Source: an uncultured Azospirillum sp.
GTDB lineage: Bacteria; Pseudomonadota; Alphaproteobacteria; Azospirillales; Azospirillaceae
Assembly: GCF_946480385.1 (NCBI RefSeq)
Contig: NZ_CAMLJP010000058.1
Coordinates: forward strand, 1 to 37,570
Direction of reading: 5' to 3'
Length of the DNA: 37,570 nt
Below, in pieces: positions 15,899-23,530 of the stretch. The notes below the pieces were generated by a model, which was not told where the DNA came from, ran no database searches, and was given only the letters and a program-made list of their open reading frames with translations. Made by a program: the position numbers and the translations under genes. Within the stretch, counting starts at the first letter, position 1, and each line of letters opens with the position of its first letter.

Positions 15899-17494
15899 AT
15901 GCGCAACTTCGAAGAACCCGGCCGTTCGCTCGCCATGGGCCGCAACGGCATGGCCGCCACCTCGCATCCGGCGGCAACCCTGACGGCGGTCGAGATCCTC
16001 AAGGCCGGCGGCACGGCGATCGATGCAGCCGTGGCGGCCTGCGCGGTCCAGAGCGTGGTCGAAGCCGGTTCGACTGGGATCGGCGGCGACTGTTTCGCCA
16101 TGGTCGCGCCGCAGGGCGGGACCAATATCCGCGCCTACAATGGCTCCGGCCGCACACCGGCGGCGATGACGCCGGAGCGCCTGCGGGCGGCGGGCGTCAC
16201 CGCGATCGACCGCCACTCCCCCCACGCGGTCACGGTGCCGGGCGCGGTGGATGCCTGGACGCGGTTGATCGCCGACCATGGCCGCCTGCCCCTGAGCGAG
16301 GTCTTCGCCCCGGCCATCGCCATGGCGCGCGAAGGCTATGTCATCACGCCACGGGTCTCGCACGACCTCGCCCAGCAGACCGATCTGCTGCGCCGGAACC
16401 CGGCCGCCGCCGCCACCTTCCTGGTGGACGGAGAGGCCCCGGCGGCCGGCACCGTCCAGACCCAGCCGCTTCTGGCAGACACGTTGGAGGCCATTGGGCG
16501 CGAGGGGCCGGATGCCTTCTACCGCGGCGCCATCGCCGAGGACATGGTGGAGTCCCTGCGGGCGGCTGGCGGCTTCCACAGCCTGGAGGATTTCGTCGAG
16601 GCGAGTGGCGAGTATGTGACGCCGATCAAAAACGAGTATCGCGGCCGCACGATCCATGAATGCCCGCCGAACGGACAGGGCATCATCGCCCTGATGATCC
16701 TGAACATCCTCAAGCGCTTCCGCCCCGCCGGCGACCCGCTCGACCCCGACAGCCTGCATGTGGAGATCGAGGCGACGCGGCTCGCCTATGCCGCGCGCGA
16801 CGCTTTCCTGGCAGATCCGGCGCAGACCGGAGCATCGATGGTGGAGCATCTGCTGTCCGATGCCCTGGCCGACCAGCTGGCCGCCCGGATCGATACCGCC
16901 CGCGTGCTGAAGATCGGTGGTGTATTCGACAGTGTCGAGCACAAGGACACGGTCTACATCGCCGTGGTCGACAAGCAGCGGACGGCAGTCAGCTTCATCA
17001 GCTCGATCTTTCATCCCTATGGCAGCGGGCTGATGGCCCCCCGCTCCGGGGTGCTGTTCCACAACCGGGGGCAGAGCTTCTCCCTGGTCGACGGGCATCC
17101 CAACAGGGTGGCGCCGCGCAAGCGGCCGATGCACACCATCATTCCCGGCATGGTCACCGAAAACGGCCGCGTCAGCCTGACCTTCGGCGTCATGGGCGGG
17201 CATTACCAGGCGATGGGCCATGCCCATTTCCTGTCGAAGCTGTTCGACCATGGCCTGGACATTCAGAGCGCCATCGACCTGCCCCGCCTGTTCCCGCTGC
17301 CCGGCACCCTCACCGTGGAGGCGGAGACGGCTATCCGCACCAGGGCGGGGGCAGAACTGGCGCGCCGGGGCTTCACCGTGACGGCGCCCAACTCGGCCAT
17401 CGGCGGTGCCCAGGCCATCGCCATTGACTGGGACCATGGAACCCTGCTGGGCGGTTCCGACCACCGGAAAGACGGTTGCGCGCTGGGCTATTGA
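15899..17494 (+). CDS. Gamma-glutamyltransferase-family Ntn hydrolase (possible oxamate amidohydrolase type)
   Basis: A 531-residue GGT-fold protein with no signal peptide, so it should be cytoplasmic. The N-terminal nucleophile expected after self-cleavage is Thr351 in HKDTVYIAVVDKQRTAVSFI, giving a large subunit of about 350 and a small one of about 181 residues. Other family marks are 'GSTGIGGDCFAMV', 'CPPNGQGIIALMILNIL' and 'FGVMGGHYQAMGHAHFLSKL'. Cytoplasmic members of this size include YwrD-like gamma-glutamyl hydrolases and HpxW oxamate amidohydrolase, and I cannot choose between them. It precedes a GntR gene and an amino-acid importer, which suggests breakdown of an imported amide or gamma-glutamyl compound. 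Confidence 0.9.
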   Translation: MRNFEEPGRSLAMGRNGMAATSHPAATLTAVEILKAGGTAIDAAVAACAVQSVVEAGSTGIGGDCFAMVAPQGGTNIRAYNGSGRTPAAMTPERLRAAGVTAIDRHSPHAVTVPGAVDAWTRLIADHGRLPLSEVFAPAIAMAREGYVITPRVSHDLAQQTDLLRRNPAAAATFLVDGEAPAAGTVQTQPLLADTLEAIGREGPDAFYRGAIAEDMVESLRAAGGFHSLEDFVEASGEYVTPIKNEYRGRTIHECPPNGQGIIALMILNILKRFRPAGDPLDPDSLHVEIEATRLAYAARDAFLADPAQTGASMVEHLLSDALADQLAARIDTARVLKIGGVFDSVEHKDTVYIAVVDKQRTAVSFISSIFHPYGSGLMAPRSGVLFHNRGQSFSLVDGHPNRVAPRKRPMHTIIPGMVTENGRVSLTFGVMGGHYQAMGHAHFLSKLFDHGLDIQSAIDLPRLFPLPGTLTVEAETAIRTRAGAELARRGFTVTAPNSAIGGAQAIAIDWDHGTLLGGSDHRKDGCALGY

Positions 17495-17598
17495 CGGGGC
17501 ACCGCCACCGTCGCCCCCTTCCACCCTCGCCCTTTTGAAGCACCACGGTCCTTGGACTACAAAGCAATGTCGGTTGACAGGCCCGTCGTTGCGGCTCA

Positions 17599-17614
17599 CG
17601 ATTGTCAACAATCG
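17599..17614. promoter_or_regulatory. Candidate GntR operator at its own promoter
   Basis: CGATTGT-CA-ACAATCG forms a 16-base dyad with one central mismatch pair, 20 bases before the GntR start. The core TTGTCAACAA fits TNGTNNACNA, the same form as the dyad at 15810. A TTGACA lies at 17574-17579 but no good -10 follows it. Autoregulation is the simplest reading. Confidence 0.5.
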
Positions 17615-17634
17615 ACTATCTACGACGAGGACGC

Positions 17635-18351
17635 ATGTCTGACGGAGCGAAGGGGAAGGCTGCGGGATCGGTTCTGGCGCGCGTGCCGAAAGCGACCTTC
17701 CGCGCCCACATCGCGGATGGGCTGCGGGCCGCGATCCTCAACGGAGACATCGAGCCCGGCGCACAGCTCGTCGAAACCGCGCTCGCCGACCAGTTCGGAG
17801 TCAGCCGCGGTCCTTTGCGCGAAGCGATGCGGCAACTGATCGACGAGGGACTGCTGGTCGCCGTGCCCTACACCGGCACCCACGTCGTCGGCCTCTCGGT
17901 CGATGACGTGCGCGAGATCTATTCGATGCGCGTCAATCTGGAGATCTTCGCCTTCGAGCAGATCTGGGCGCGCCGGGATCAGGCGTTCCGCCAGGGCCTC
18001 GTCGCCCGCCGCGATGCGCTCACCACCTGCATCGACGCCGAGGACGACGCCGCCAGCATCGTCGCCGAGCTGCAACTGCACGGCTTCGTCTATGAGGCGA
18101 CCGGGCACAAGCTGCTGATCCGGACCTGGGACAGCATCCGCGGGCGTCTGCAGCTCTATTGGGCGGCGCACCACCGCGCGCACGGCATCCGCGGTCCGCG
18201 CCGCGACGGCCACGACCGCTATGTGGAGATGGCGCTCTCCGACGATATCGGCGCACTGAAGTCCGAAATCACCGACCATATGGCCCGTGGCGGCCGGCAG
18301 ACCGAAGACTTCCTGCGGGGCCGTGAGGCCTGCACCGTCCAAGATCCCTGA
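17635..18351 (+). CDS. GntR-family (FCD) transcriptional regulator
   Basis: A 238-residue regulator: the winged helix 'RAHIADGLRAAILNGDIEPGAQLVETALADQFGVSRGPLREAMRQLIDEGLL' (about 20-75) is the GntR DNA-binding domain, followed by an all-helical FCD effector domain with 'DVREIYSMRVNLEIFAFEQIW' and metal-ligand type His residues. Start 17635 is preferred over an upstream TTG at 17602, which lies inside the predicted operator. It sits between the GGT-family gene and the ABC importer on the same strand and probably controls both. Confidence 0.93.
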   Translation: MSDGAKGKAAGSVLARVPKATFRAHIADGLRAAILNGDIEPGAQLVETALADQFGVSRGPLREAMRQLIDEGLLVAVPYTGTHVVGLSVDDVREIYSMRVNLEIFAFEQIWARRDQAFRQGLVARRDALTTCIDAEDDAASIVAELQLHGFVYEATGHKLLIRTWDSIRGRLQLYWAAHHRAHGIRGPRRDGHDRYVEMALSDDIGALKSEITDHMARGGRQTEDFLRGREACTVQDP

Positions 18352-18407
18352 CGGAACGCTGCTGACCGGCCCCACGAAACACGACGAACAGACAGAGGAG
18401 GCTTAAG

Positions 18408-19244
18408 ATGACCATCAACCGGAGGACCCTGCTCGGCCTTGCCGCGGGCGCCGCTGTCGGCCTGTCGGCTCTGCCGGTACTCGCCGCCTCGCCCTCCACC
18501 TTGGACAGGATCAAGGAGAGCAAACGCCTGCGCGTCGGCGTGACCTCGGCCGAGCCCTGGTTCTTCAAGGATCCGATGACCGAGACCTGGACCGGCGTCG
18601 GCGTGGCGATGGGGCAGCGGCTGGCCGCCAGCCTCGGCGCTACCCTGGTTCCGGTGGAGACGACCTGGGCCAACGCGGTGGGGGCGCTCCAGGCCGACCA
18701 GATCGACCTGATGTTCGTCCTCGACCCGACCGAGGAGCGGCGCAAGGCCATCGACTTCCCCGACGCCCCGCTCTTCTACTATGCCATGGGCGCGCTGGTC
18801 GCCGGCGATTCCACCATCAAGAACTGGTCGGACATCGACAAGCCGGGCCTGCGCATCGGCGTGACGCTCGGCACCTCGCTGGACAAGAACGTGACCGCGA
18901 TGGTGAAGCAGGCCGCGATCAACCGTTTCTCCAACAATGACGAAACCATCGCCGCCTTCGCCGCCAAGCGCATAGACGTGGCCGTCCAGTTCCATCCGGC
19001 GCTCGTTGTGCAGCAGACCCGCCTACGCCTGGGCAAGGTCATCCTGCCCGAACCGGTGGAGCCGGTGGCCACCAGCGTCGGCCTGCGCAAGGAGGAGACC
19101 CCGGCCTTCCGCGACTGGCTGGACGGACAGCTCAAGACGCTCTACGCCGATGGCGTCCCCGACCAGCTGTTCGCTGGCTATCTGAAATCGAAGAACGTCG
19201 ACGCGTCCAAGATTCCGGGCCTGATCAAGGAAGCCTGGCACTGA
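18408..19244 (+). CDS. Amino-acid-type ABC transporter substrate-binding protein (family 3)
   Basis: A 278-residue binding protein. The signal peptide starts MTINRRTLLGLAAGAAVGLS and is cut near VLAAS (about residue 27); the RR pair may direct it to Tat. The mature fold has the family 3 pattern 'LRVGVTSAEPWFFKDP', 'QADQIDLMFVLDPTEERRKAIDF' (the D-x-T-x-E-R substrate loop) and 'AAFAAKRIDVAVQFHPALV'. GAGGAGG precedes the ATG. It is the first gene of a complete polar-amino-acid importer (binding protein, two permeases, ATPase). Confidence 0.93.
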   Translation: MTINRRTLLGLAAGAAVGLSALPVLAASPSTLDRIKESKRLRVGVTSAEPWFFKDPMTETWTGVGVAMGQRLAASLGATLVPVETTWANAVGALQADQIDLMFVLDPTEERRKAIDFPDAPLFYYAMGALVAGDSTIKNWSDIDKPGLRIGVTLGTSLDKNVTAMVKQAAINRFSNNDETIAAFAAKRIDVAVQFHPALVVQQTRLRLGKVILPEPVEPVATSVGLRKEETPAFRDWLDGQLKTLYADGVPDQLFAGYLKSKNVDASKIPGLIKEAWH

Positions 19245-19330
19245 CAGCCCGAGGACGGCGGAACGATGCCGTCCCACCGCCATTTCCCACCGGCCCGTTC
19301 GTCGCAAGAGGCCATCCACAAGGACGCCGC

Positions 19331-19996
19331 ATGAGCTACCAATGGGATTTCTCGCCGGTCCTGACGCGATGGCCACTGCTGCTCGACGGTCTGATCAACA
19401 CGGTCAAGATCGCCGCCATCGCCATCGTTTTCGGCGTTCTCGTCGGGCTGGTTCTGGCTCTGCTGCGGTTGTCCCCGCGCCGGCTTCTGCGTCTGCCGGC
19501 GGCGGGCTTCGTTGAGTTCTACCGGAACACGCCGCCGATTGTACATTTCTTCTGGTTCTTCTACGCCCTGCCGGTGGTGCTGAACATCAGCCTCGATCCG
19601 CTGGTCGCCGCCGTGCTCGCCCTGTCCACCCAATCCGGCGCCTTCTACGCCGAGGTGTTCCGCGGCGGCATCCGCTCCATCGAGCGCGGCCAATGGGAGG
19701 GGGCGAAGGCGCTGGGCATGACCCACACGCAGCTGATGCGGCGCATCGTGGTGCCCCAGGCGGCGACGCGCATGGTCGCCCCCTTCGTCGAACGCTCCTT
19801 CGAGCTGATCAAGACCACCGCGCTCGCCTCCACCCTGGCCTATGGGGAGCTTCTCTATCAGGCGATGATGGTGAACAGCGAAACCTTCCGGCCGCTGGAG
19901 GTCTACACCGCCGTCGCCCTGCTCTATCTCGTGCTGCTGGTCTCGTGCAGCGCGCTGGCCCGGATCGCCGAAGCGCGGCTGACCGCCTACCGCTGA
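19331..19996 (+). CDS. Polar amino acid ABC transporter permease
   Basis: A 221-residue His/Glu/Gln/Arg/opine-family permease. N-terminal topology segment 'LLLDGLINTVKIAAIAIVFGVLVGLVLALL', then EFYRNTPPIVHFFWFFYALP (the conserved 'RNTPxLxQ'-like stretch), and the EAA loop 'ERGQWEGAKALGMTHTQLMRRIVVPQA'. It is the first of two near-equal permeases and probably pairs with the next one. AAGGA precedes the ATG. Confidence 0.94.
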   Translation: MSYQWDFSPVLTRWPLLLDGLINTVKIAAIAIVFGVLVGLVLALLRLSPRRLLRLPAAGFVEFYRNTPPIVHFFWFFYALPVVLNISLDPLVAAVLALSTQSGAFYAEVFRGGIRSIERGQWEGAKALGMTHTQLMRRIVVPQAATRMVAPFVERSFELIKTTALASTLAYGELLYQAMMVNSETFRPLEVYTAVALLYLVLLVSCSALARIAEARLTAYR

Positions 19997-20008
19997 GGAA
20001 ACGGAGAG

Positions 20009-20674
20009 ATGGACTACGCCTTCGACTTCGCCCTGGTGGTGGAGACCTTCCCGATCCTGATGCGCGGCTTCCTGGTGACGCTGGAGCTTTGGTTGCCCAG
20101 CCTCGCCATCGGGCTGGCCGCCGGCCTCGTGCTGGCGCTCGCCCGGCTGTCGCGCAGCCGGCTGCTGCGCGGCGGCAGCCTCGTCTACATCGAACTGTTC
20201 CGCGACACGCCGGTGCTGATCCAGCTGATCTGGTTCTACTACGCCTTCCCCATCCTGATCGGGGTGCAGCTCTCACCCTTCACGGCGGCGCTGCTCGGGC
20301 TCGCGCTGAACACCTCGGCCTATGGTGCGGAGATCTTCCGCGGCGGCATCCAGTCGATCGCCCGCGGCCAGTGGGAGGGGGCGAAGGCGCTGGGCATGCG
20401 GCACGCCGACGTGCTGCGCCGGATCATCCTGCCGCAGGTCTTCAAGCTGATGCTGCCGGCCTTCACCAACCGCGCGGTGGAAGTGGCGAAGATGTCGTCG
20501 CTGGCCTCCGTGCTGTCGGTCCATGAGCTGATGTATCAGGGCCGGCTGCTGAGTTCGACCTACTACCGTCCCTTCGAAATCCTCACGACCGTGGCGGTCG
20601 TCTATTTCGTCCTGATCTATCCGGCCACCTTCCTGTCGATGACCCTCGAACGCCGCATGGCCGGCAAGGGCTAA
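20009..20674 (+). CDS. Polar amino acid ABC transporter permease
   Basis: A 221-residue permease, 12 bases after the first one. It has 'ELFRDTPVLIQLIWFYYAFPIL' and the EAA loop 'ARGQWEGAKALGMRHADVLRRIILPQV'. The stretch GQWEGAKALGM is shared with its neighbour, which shows the pair are paralogues forming a heterodimer. The ATPase gene starts 5 bases after its stop. Confidence 0.94.
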   Translation: MDYAFDFALVVETFPILMRGFLVTLELWLPSLAIGLAAGLVLALARLSRSRLLRGGSLVYIELFRDTPVLIQLIWFYYAFPILIGVQLSPFTAALLGLALNTSAYGAEIFRGGIQSIARGQWEGAKALGMRHADVLRRIILPQVFKLMLPAFTNRAVEVAKMSSLASVLSVHELMYQGRLLSSTYYRPFEILTTVAVVYFVLIYPATFLSMTLERRMAGKG

Positions 20675-20679
20675 CCGTC

Positions 20680-21537
20680 ATGCAAGCGGAGACTCCGTCC
20701 ATGCCAGATCCCATACTGCCGGTGTCGATCCCCTCGGCCTCGCCCCCGCCGCCGCCGATCCTCCAGGTATCCGGCCTCCACAAACGGTTCGGGGCGCTGC
20801 ATGTGCTGCGGGGGATTGATTTCTCCGTGGCCGCCGGCGAGCGTGTCGCCATCATCGGCGGCAGCGGCTCGGGGAAGAGCACCTTCCTGCGCTGCCTCAA
20901 TTTCATGGAGATGCCGACCTCCGGCCGGATCGCGCTCGATGGCACGCCGCTGGGCCGTGCGGCCGGCAAACCGGCCCCTGGCAAACCTGACGAGGTCCGC
21001 TATCCCGAAAGCGAGCTTTGCCGGGTCCGTGAGCGTGTCGGCATGGTGTTCCAACAGTTCAACCTGTTCCCGCACATGACCGTTCTGGAAAACGCCATGG
21101 AGGGGCTGGTCACGGTTAAGCGGATGAAGAAGGCCGAGGCCCGGGAGCGGGCATTTCGCGAGTTGGACAAGGTCGGGCTGGGCGACAAGACCGACGTTTA
21201 TCCAGGACGGCTGTCCGGCGGCCAGCAGCAGCGGGTGGCGATCGCCCGCGCGCTGGCCATGGAGCCGGAGATCCTGCTGTTCGACGAACCGACCTCGTCG
21301 CTCGACCCCGAACTGGTCGGCGAGGTGCTGCGCGTCATCCGGCAATTGGCGGAGGAGGGACGGACCATGCTGCTCGTCACCCACGAGCTTGGCTTCGCCT
21401 ACCATTTCGCCACCAAGGTGATCTTCCTCGCCGACGGCGTCTTCCACGAGGTGGGAACGCCGGACGAGGTGCTGAAGCATCCCAAGCAGGAGCGCACACG
21501 CGCCTTCCTGGAGCGTTTCACCGAATTTTCCTTCTGA
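20680..21537 (+). CDS. Amino acid ABC transporter ATP-binding protein (GlnQ/HisP-like)
   Basis: A 285-residue ATPase with Walker A GGSGSGKS, Q-loop 'VGMVFQQFNLFPHMTV', signature 'LSGGQQQRVAIARALAMEP', Walker B 'LLFDEPTSSLDP' and H-loop 'LLVTHELGFAYHFA'. An insertion around 'LGRAAGKPAPGKPDEVRYPE' lies between Walker A and the Q-loop, as in some family members. A proline-rich N-terminal extension of about 25 residues precedes the domain. An ATG at 20701, with GGAG upstream, is an alternative start. Confidence 0.94.
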   Translation: MQAETPSMPDPILPVSIPSASPPPPPILQVSGLHKRFGALHVLRGIDFSVAAGERVAIIGGSGSGKSTFLRCLNFMEMPTSGRIALDGTPLGRAAGKPAPGKPDEVRYPESELCRVRERVGMVFQQFNLFPHMTVLENAMEGLVTVKRMKKAEARERAFRELDKVGLGDKTDVYPGRLSGGQQQRVAIARALAMEPEILLFDEPTSSLDPELVGEVLRVIRQLAEEGRTMLLVTHELGFAYHFATKVIFLADGVFHEVGTPDEVLKHPKQERTRAFLERFTEFSF

Positions 21538-21579
21538 TCCGATCTTCCTTCCGGGCATCCGAAAAACAGGCGGCGCAGC

Positions 21580-21598
21580 GCCGGCCGGACAGGCCGGC
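21580..21598 (+). other. Intergenic stem-loop between ATPase and aminotransferase-like gene
   Basis: GCCGGCC-ggaca-GGCCGGC forms a 7-bp stem with a 5-base loop in the 84-base gap. It may separate expression of the importer from the last gene by attenuation or mRNA processing. No T-tract follows. Confidence 0.35.
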
Positions 21599-21621
21599 CG
21601 CCGCCGGGAAAGGGCAATGTG

Positions 21622-22545
21622 ATGGTTTCGAACAGCACGGTCAGCCGCACAAGTTCGCAGGGCTATGTCGACGACAGCCGCAACGACGAGGTGCTGATCT
21701 ATGTGAATGGCGAGTTCTTCAAGCGCGACGAGGCGAAGATCTCGGTCTTCGACGCCGGCTTCGTGCTGGGCGACGGGGTGTGGGAGGGGCTGCGGCTGGT
21801 CAAGGGCCGCATCCTGGCGCTCGACGACCATATGGACCGGCTCTTCGAGGGCGCCAACGCCATCCAGCTCGACATCGGCATGACGCGCGAGGAGCTGGTC
21901 GCGGCGATCCAGGCCACGCTGGACCGCAACGGCATGACCGACGGCGCCCATATCCGCCTGATGGTCACCCGCGGGCGCAAGAAGACGCCCAACCAGGATC
22001 CGCGTTTCGCGCTGGGGCAGGCGACGATCGTCATCATCGCCGAATACAAGGCGCCGAAGCCGGAATCGAAAGCCAACGGGCTGACGCTGCTCACTTCGGC
22101 AATCCGCTGCAGCGGCCCCGACGTCTTCGACCTTCGCCTCAATTCGCACAGCCGGCTCAACTTCATCCAGGCACTGATTCAGGCGATCAATGCCGGGGCC
22201 GACGAGGCGCTGATGCTCGATCCCCACGGCTTCGTGGCGAGCTGCAATTCCACCAACTTCTTCATCGTCCGCAAGGGCGAACTCTGGACCTCCACCGGCC
22301 GCTTCAACTTCAAGGGCATCACCCGCGGCAAGACGATCGATCTCTACCGCAAGGACGGCGGCACGGTGCGCGAGCACGACTTCACCCTGGCGGAGGTCTA
22401 CGCCGCCGACGAGGCCTTCGTCACCGGCACGCTGGGCGGCATCACGCCGGTGGTGCGGATCGACGGCCGGCAGATCGGGGACGGCAAGCCCGGGCCGGTC
22501 ACCGCGCACATCGCCGACCTGTATGCCGGGGCGATGCTCGGCTGA
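21622..22545 (+). CDS. Class IV aminotransferase-fold protein with non-canonical PLP site
   Basis: A 307-residue protein of the BCAT/D-amino-acid aminotransferase/ADC-lyase fold: 'VFDAGFVLGDGVWEGLRLVKGRI' (about 42-64), 'IRLMVTRG' (111-118), 'AGADEALMLDPHGF' and 'KGITRGKTIDLYR'. The PLP-binding Lys is expected two residues before the LN of 'xKxLN', where this protein has HSRLN (176-180), i.e. Ser177 and Arg178. The Glu expected in 'VTEG' is Ser207 in 'VASCNSTN'. So it may not be an ordinary transaminase. It ends the GGT/GntR/importer unit. ATG 21622 was chosen over GTG 21619 by spacing from GGGAAAGGG. Confidence 0.85.
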   Translation: MVSNSTVSRTSSQGYVDDSRNDEVLIYVNGEFFKRDEAKISVFDAGFVLGDGVWEGLRLVKGRILALDDHMDRLFEGANAIQLDIGMTREELVAAIQATLDRNGMTDGAHIRLMVTRGRKKTPNQDPRFALGQATIVIIAEYKAPKPESKANGLTLLTSAIRCSGPDVFDLRLNSHSRLNFIQALIQAINAGADEALMLDPHGFVASCNSTNFFIVRKGELWTSTGRFNFKGITRGKTIDLYRKDGGTVREHDFTLAEVYAADEAFVTGTLGGITPVVRIDGRQIGDGKPGPVTAHIADLYAGAMLG

Positions 22546-22593
22546 CGGCGGGGCCGTCCACACCCCTTATCGCCGGAGGAGGCGCACCGACGC

Positions 22594-22653
22594 ATGTTCC
22601 AGTCGCTGAAAGCCAGGCTGTCCCTTCCGGACGGCTCTGTTACGTTAACTTGA
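22594..22653 (+). pseudogene. Truncated 5' end of a gene, 19 codons
   Basis: A strong GGAGGAGG (22576-22583) is followed at 10 bases by ATG and the reading MFQSLKARLSLPDGSVTLT and a stop. The signal looks like the true start of a following operon gene whose body was lost when the IS scar formed downstream. The product cannot be recognised. Confidence 0.4.
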
Positions 22654-22694
22654 GCAAGATAAGGAAGATAGTGGCCGCCGCCGATCTCCATACA

Positions 22695-22912
22695 TCAAGG
22701 CGCCTTTCGGGCACACGTTTCCTGTTGCCAGATGGCGAAGGCGTCAGCTCGGTAGGCCTGATATTCGACCGCCGTCATGAGGTGCCGGCACGAGTGGCAA
22801 TGCTGGTGAATAGGGCCATCGGCGGACAGGAACTGCTGAGCTTGACGCGATGATGTGAAGCGCTTCATTCGTCGCTCGCGCAGGCGGGTGGGCTGGTGCG
22901 AGTTCTCGGGTC
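22695..22912 (-). mobile_element. IS6-family transposase C-terminal remnant
   Basis: The minus strand reads ENSHQPTRLRERRMKRFTSS, then RQAQQFLSADGPIHQHCHSC, RHLMTAVEYQAY and ends ADAFAIWQQETCARKAP with a stop at 22697-22695. 'ENSHxPTRxRERxMxxFxS' with the catalytic Glu is the hallmark end of IS6-family transposases, and the 'AQxFLS' stretch follows as usual. The N-terminal part with the two Asp residues is absent. A frame break occurs just before ENSHQ near 22905. Dead fragment; boundaries approximate. Confidence 0.8.
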
Positions 22913-22914
22913 CC

Positions 22915-22931
22915 GTTGCAAAGTTTGCAAC
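22915..22931. repeat. Perfect 17-bp palindrome
   Basis: GTTGCAAA-G-TTTGCAAC is perfectly symmetric and lies about 50 bases before the VirB2-like start. Its ends GTTGC/GCAAC equal those of the parS-like sites near parAB, but the inner spacing is 7 rather than 5. It may be an operator of the lost conjugation operon or a related partition site. Confidence 0.45.
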
Positions 22932-22979
22932 GGAACCGGTCCCGGCCGGCCGCCCCCAACTCCGAGGAGGTGTTCGTCC

Positions 22980-23138
22980 ATGGTCAAGCTCCGCTCCCTG
23001 CCCTGCCCTCCCCTCCCTGTGTCCCTGCCGGCGTTCGCCGCGCCATGCCCGCCGTTCTGACGGCGCTCGGCGCCGGACTGGCCGTCGCTTTGACCACGTC
23101 GCCCGCCTGTGCCCAGGCGGCCGGCGGCGGCGGCGACC
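22980..23138 (+). pseudogene. VirB2/TrbC-like pilin N-terminal fragment (tentative)
   Basis: GAGGAGG at 22966 and ATG at 22980 start a frame that breaks by 23060. In the neighbouring frame the sequence continues MPAVLTALGAGLAVALTTSP with ACAQAAGGGGDLTS, a classical signal peptide with an A-x-A cleavage site followed by a Gly-rich start, as found in conjugative pilins of the VirB2/TrbC type. The IS3 fragment cuts it at 23138. No other conjugation gene is present. Any exported protein with this signal would look similar, so the name is tentative. Confidence 0.4.
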
Positions 23139-23354
23139 TCACATCGCCTGTTTCTTCCAAATGTTGATCAGCGTCTGGTGCACTCCGTGCTTGGCCATCA
23201 GGTGCGACACCGTCAACTCGCCCCGGATCGCCTCCAGCGCCACCTTCGCCTTGAACTCCGCCGAATACCGCTTCCGCATCCCCGTCATCAGGTCCGTCCT
23301 TCGTCCTGGGCGAACCAAGCTTATCCGACTGTCCGGGAAATGGGGACCAGCTCA
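23139..23354 (-). mobile_element. IS3-family orfA fragment with left end
   Basis: The minus strand encodes a 49-residue piece starting MTGMRKRYSAEFKAKVALEA, continuing IRGELTVSHLMAKHGVHQTL and ending INIWKKQAM-stop (start 23288, stop 23141-23139). This is the helix-turn-helix OrfA of IS3 elements ('KRYSxEFKxxVALEAxRGExT...GVHxxxIxxWKKQ'). Upstream, minus-strand sequence starting TGAGCTGGTCCCCATTTCC at 23354 has the look of the element's terminal repeat. OrfB and the right end are absent, so an IS-linked deletion probably joined two loci here. Confidence 0.8.
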
Positions 23355-23488
23355 GTCTCGGTGTCTTTCGCCAACTCCATATCCGCCTTCTGGAAGTCAG
23401 CGAGCGACAGCATTGTGGCGGTGGAGAGTCCAACCAGGACAACCACAATCACGGAAAATCCCAGCACCATGCGGACCAGCAACGTCAA
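23355..23488 (-). pseudogene. Methyl-accepting chemotaxis protein, N-terminal fragment
   Basis: AAGGAG followed by a TTG start at 23488 gives LTLLVRMVLGFSVIVVVLVG, then LSTATMLSLADFQKADMELA and KDTETE before the IS3 end. One strong membrane helix followed by an amphipathic helix is the start of a chemoreceptor or a similar sensor with a four-helix ligand domain. The remainder has been lost. Naming as chemoreceptor is by pattern; a histidine kinase N-terminus is possible. Confidence 0.5.
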
Positions 23489-23530
23489 GGCGATCTCCTT
23501 CAATGTGAGATGCGATCCCCACCGGCCTTT

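Noticed and set aside
15860..17611. Minus-strand ORF of 583 codons opposite the GGT-family gene
   Set aside because: The plus strand has a clear GGT family match with a catalytic Thr; the opposite frame is a GC-rich shadow.
20671..22563. Minus-strand ORF of 630 codons opposite the ATPase and aminotransferase-like genes
   Set aside because: It is a shadow of two well-recognised plus-strand genes, spans both and their gap, and its translation is Arg/Asp/His rich with no family pattern.
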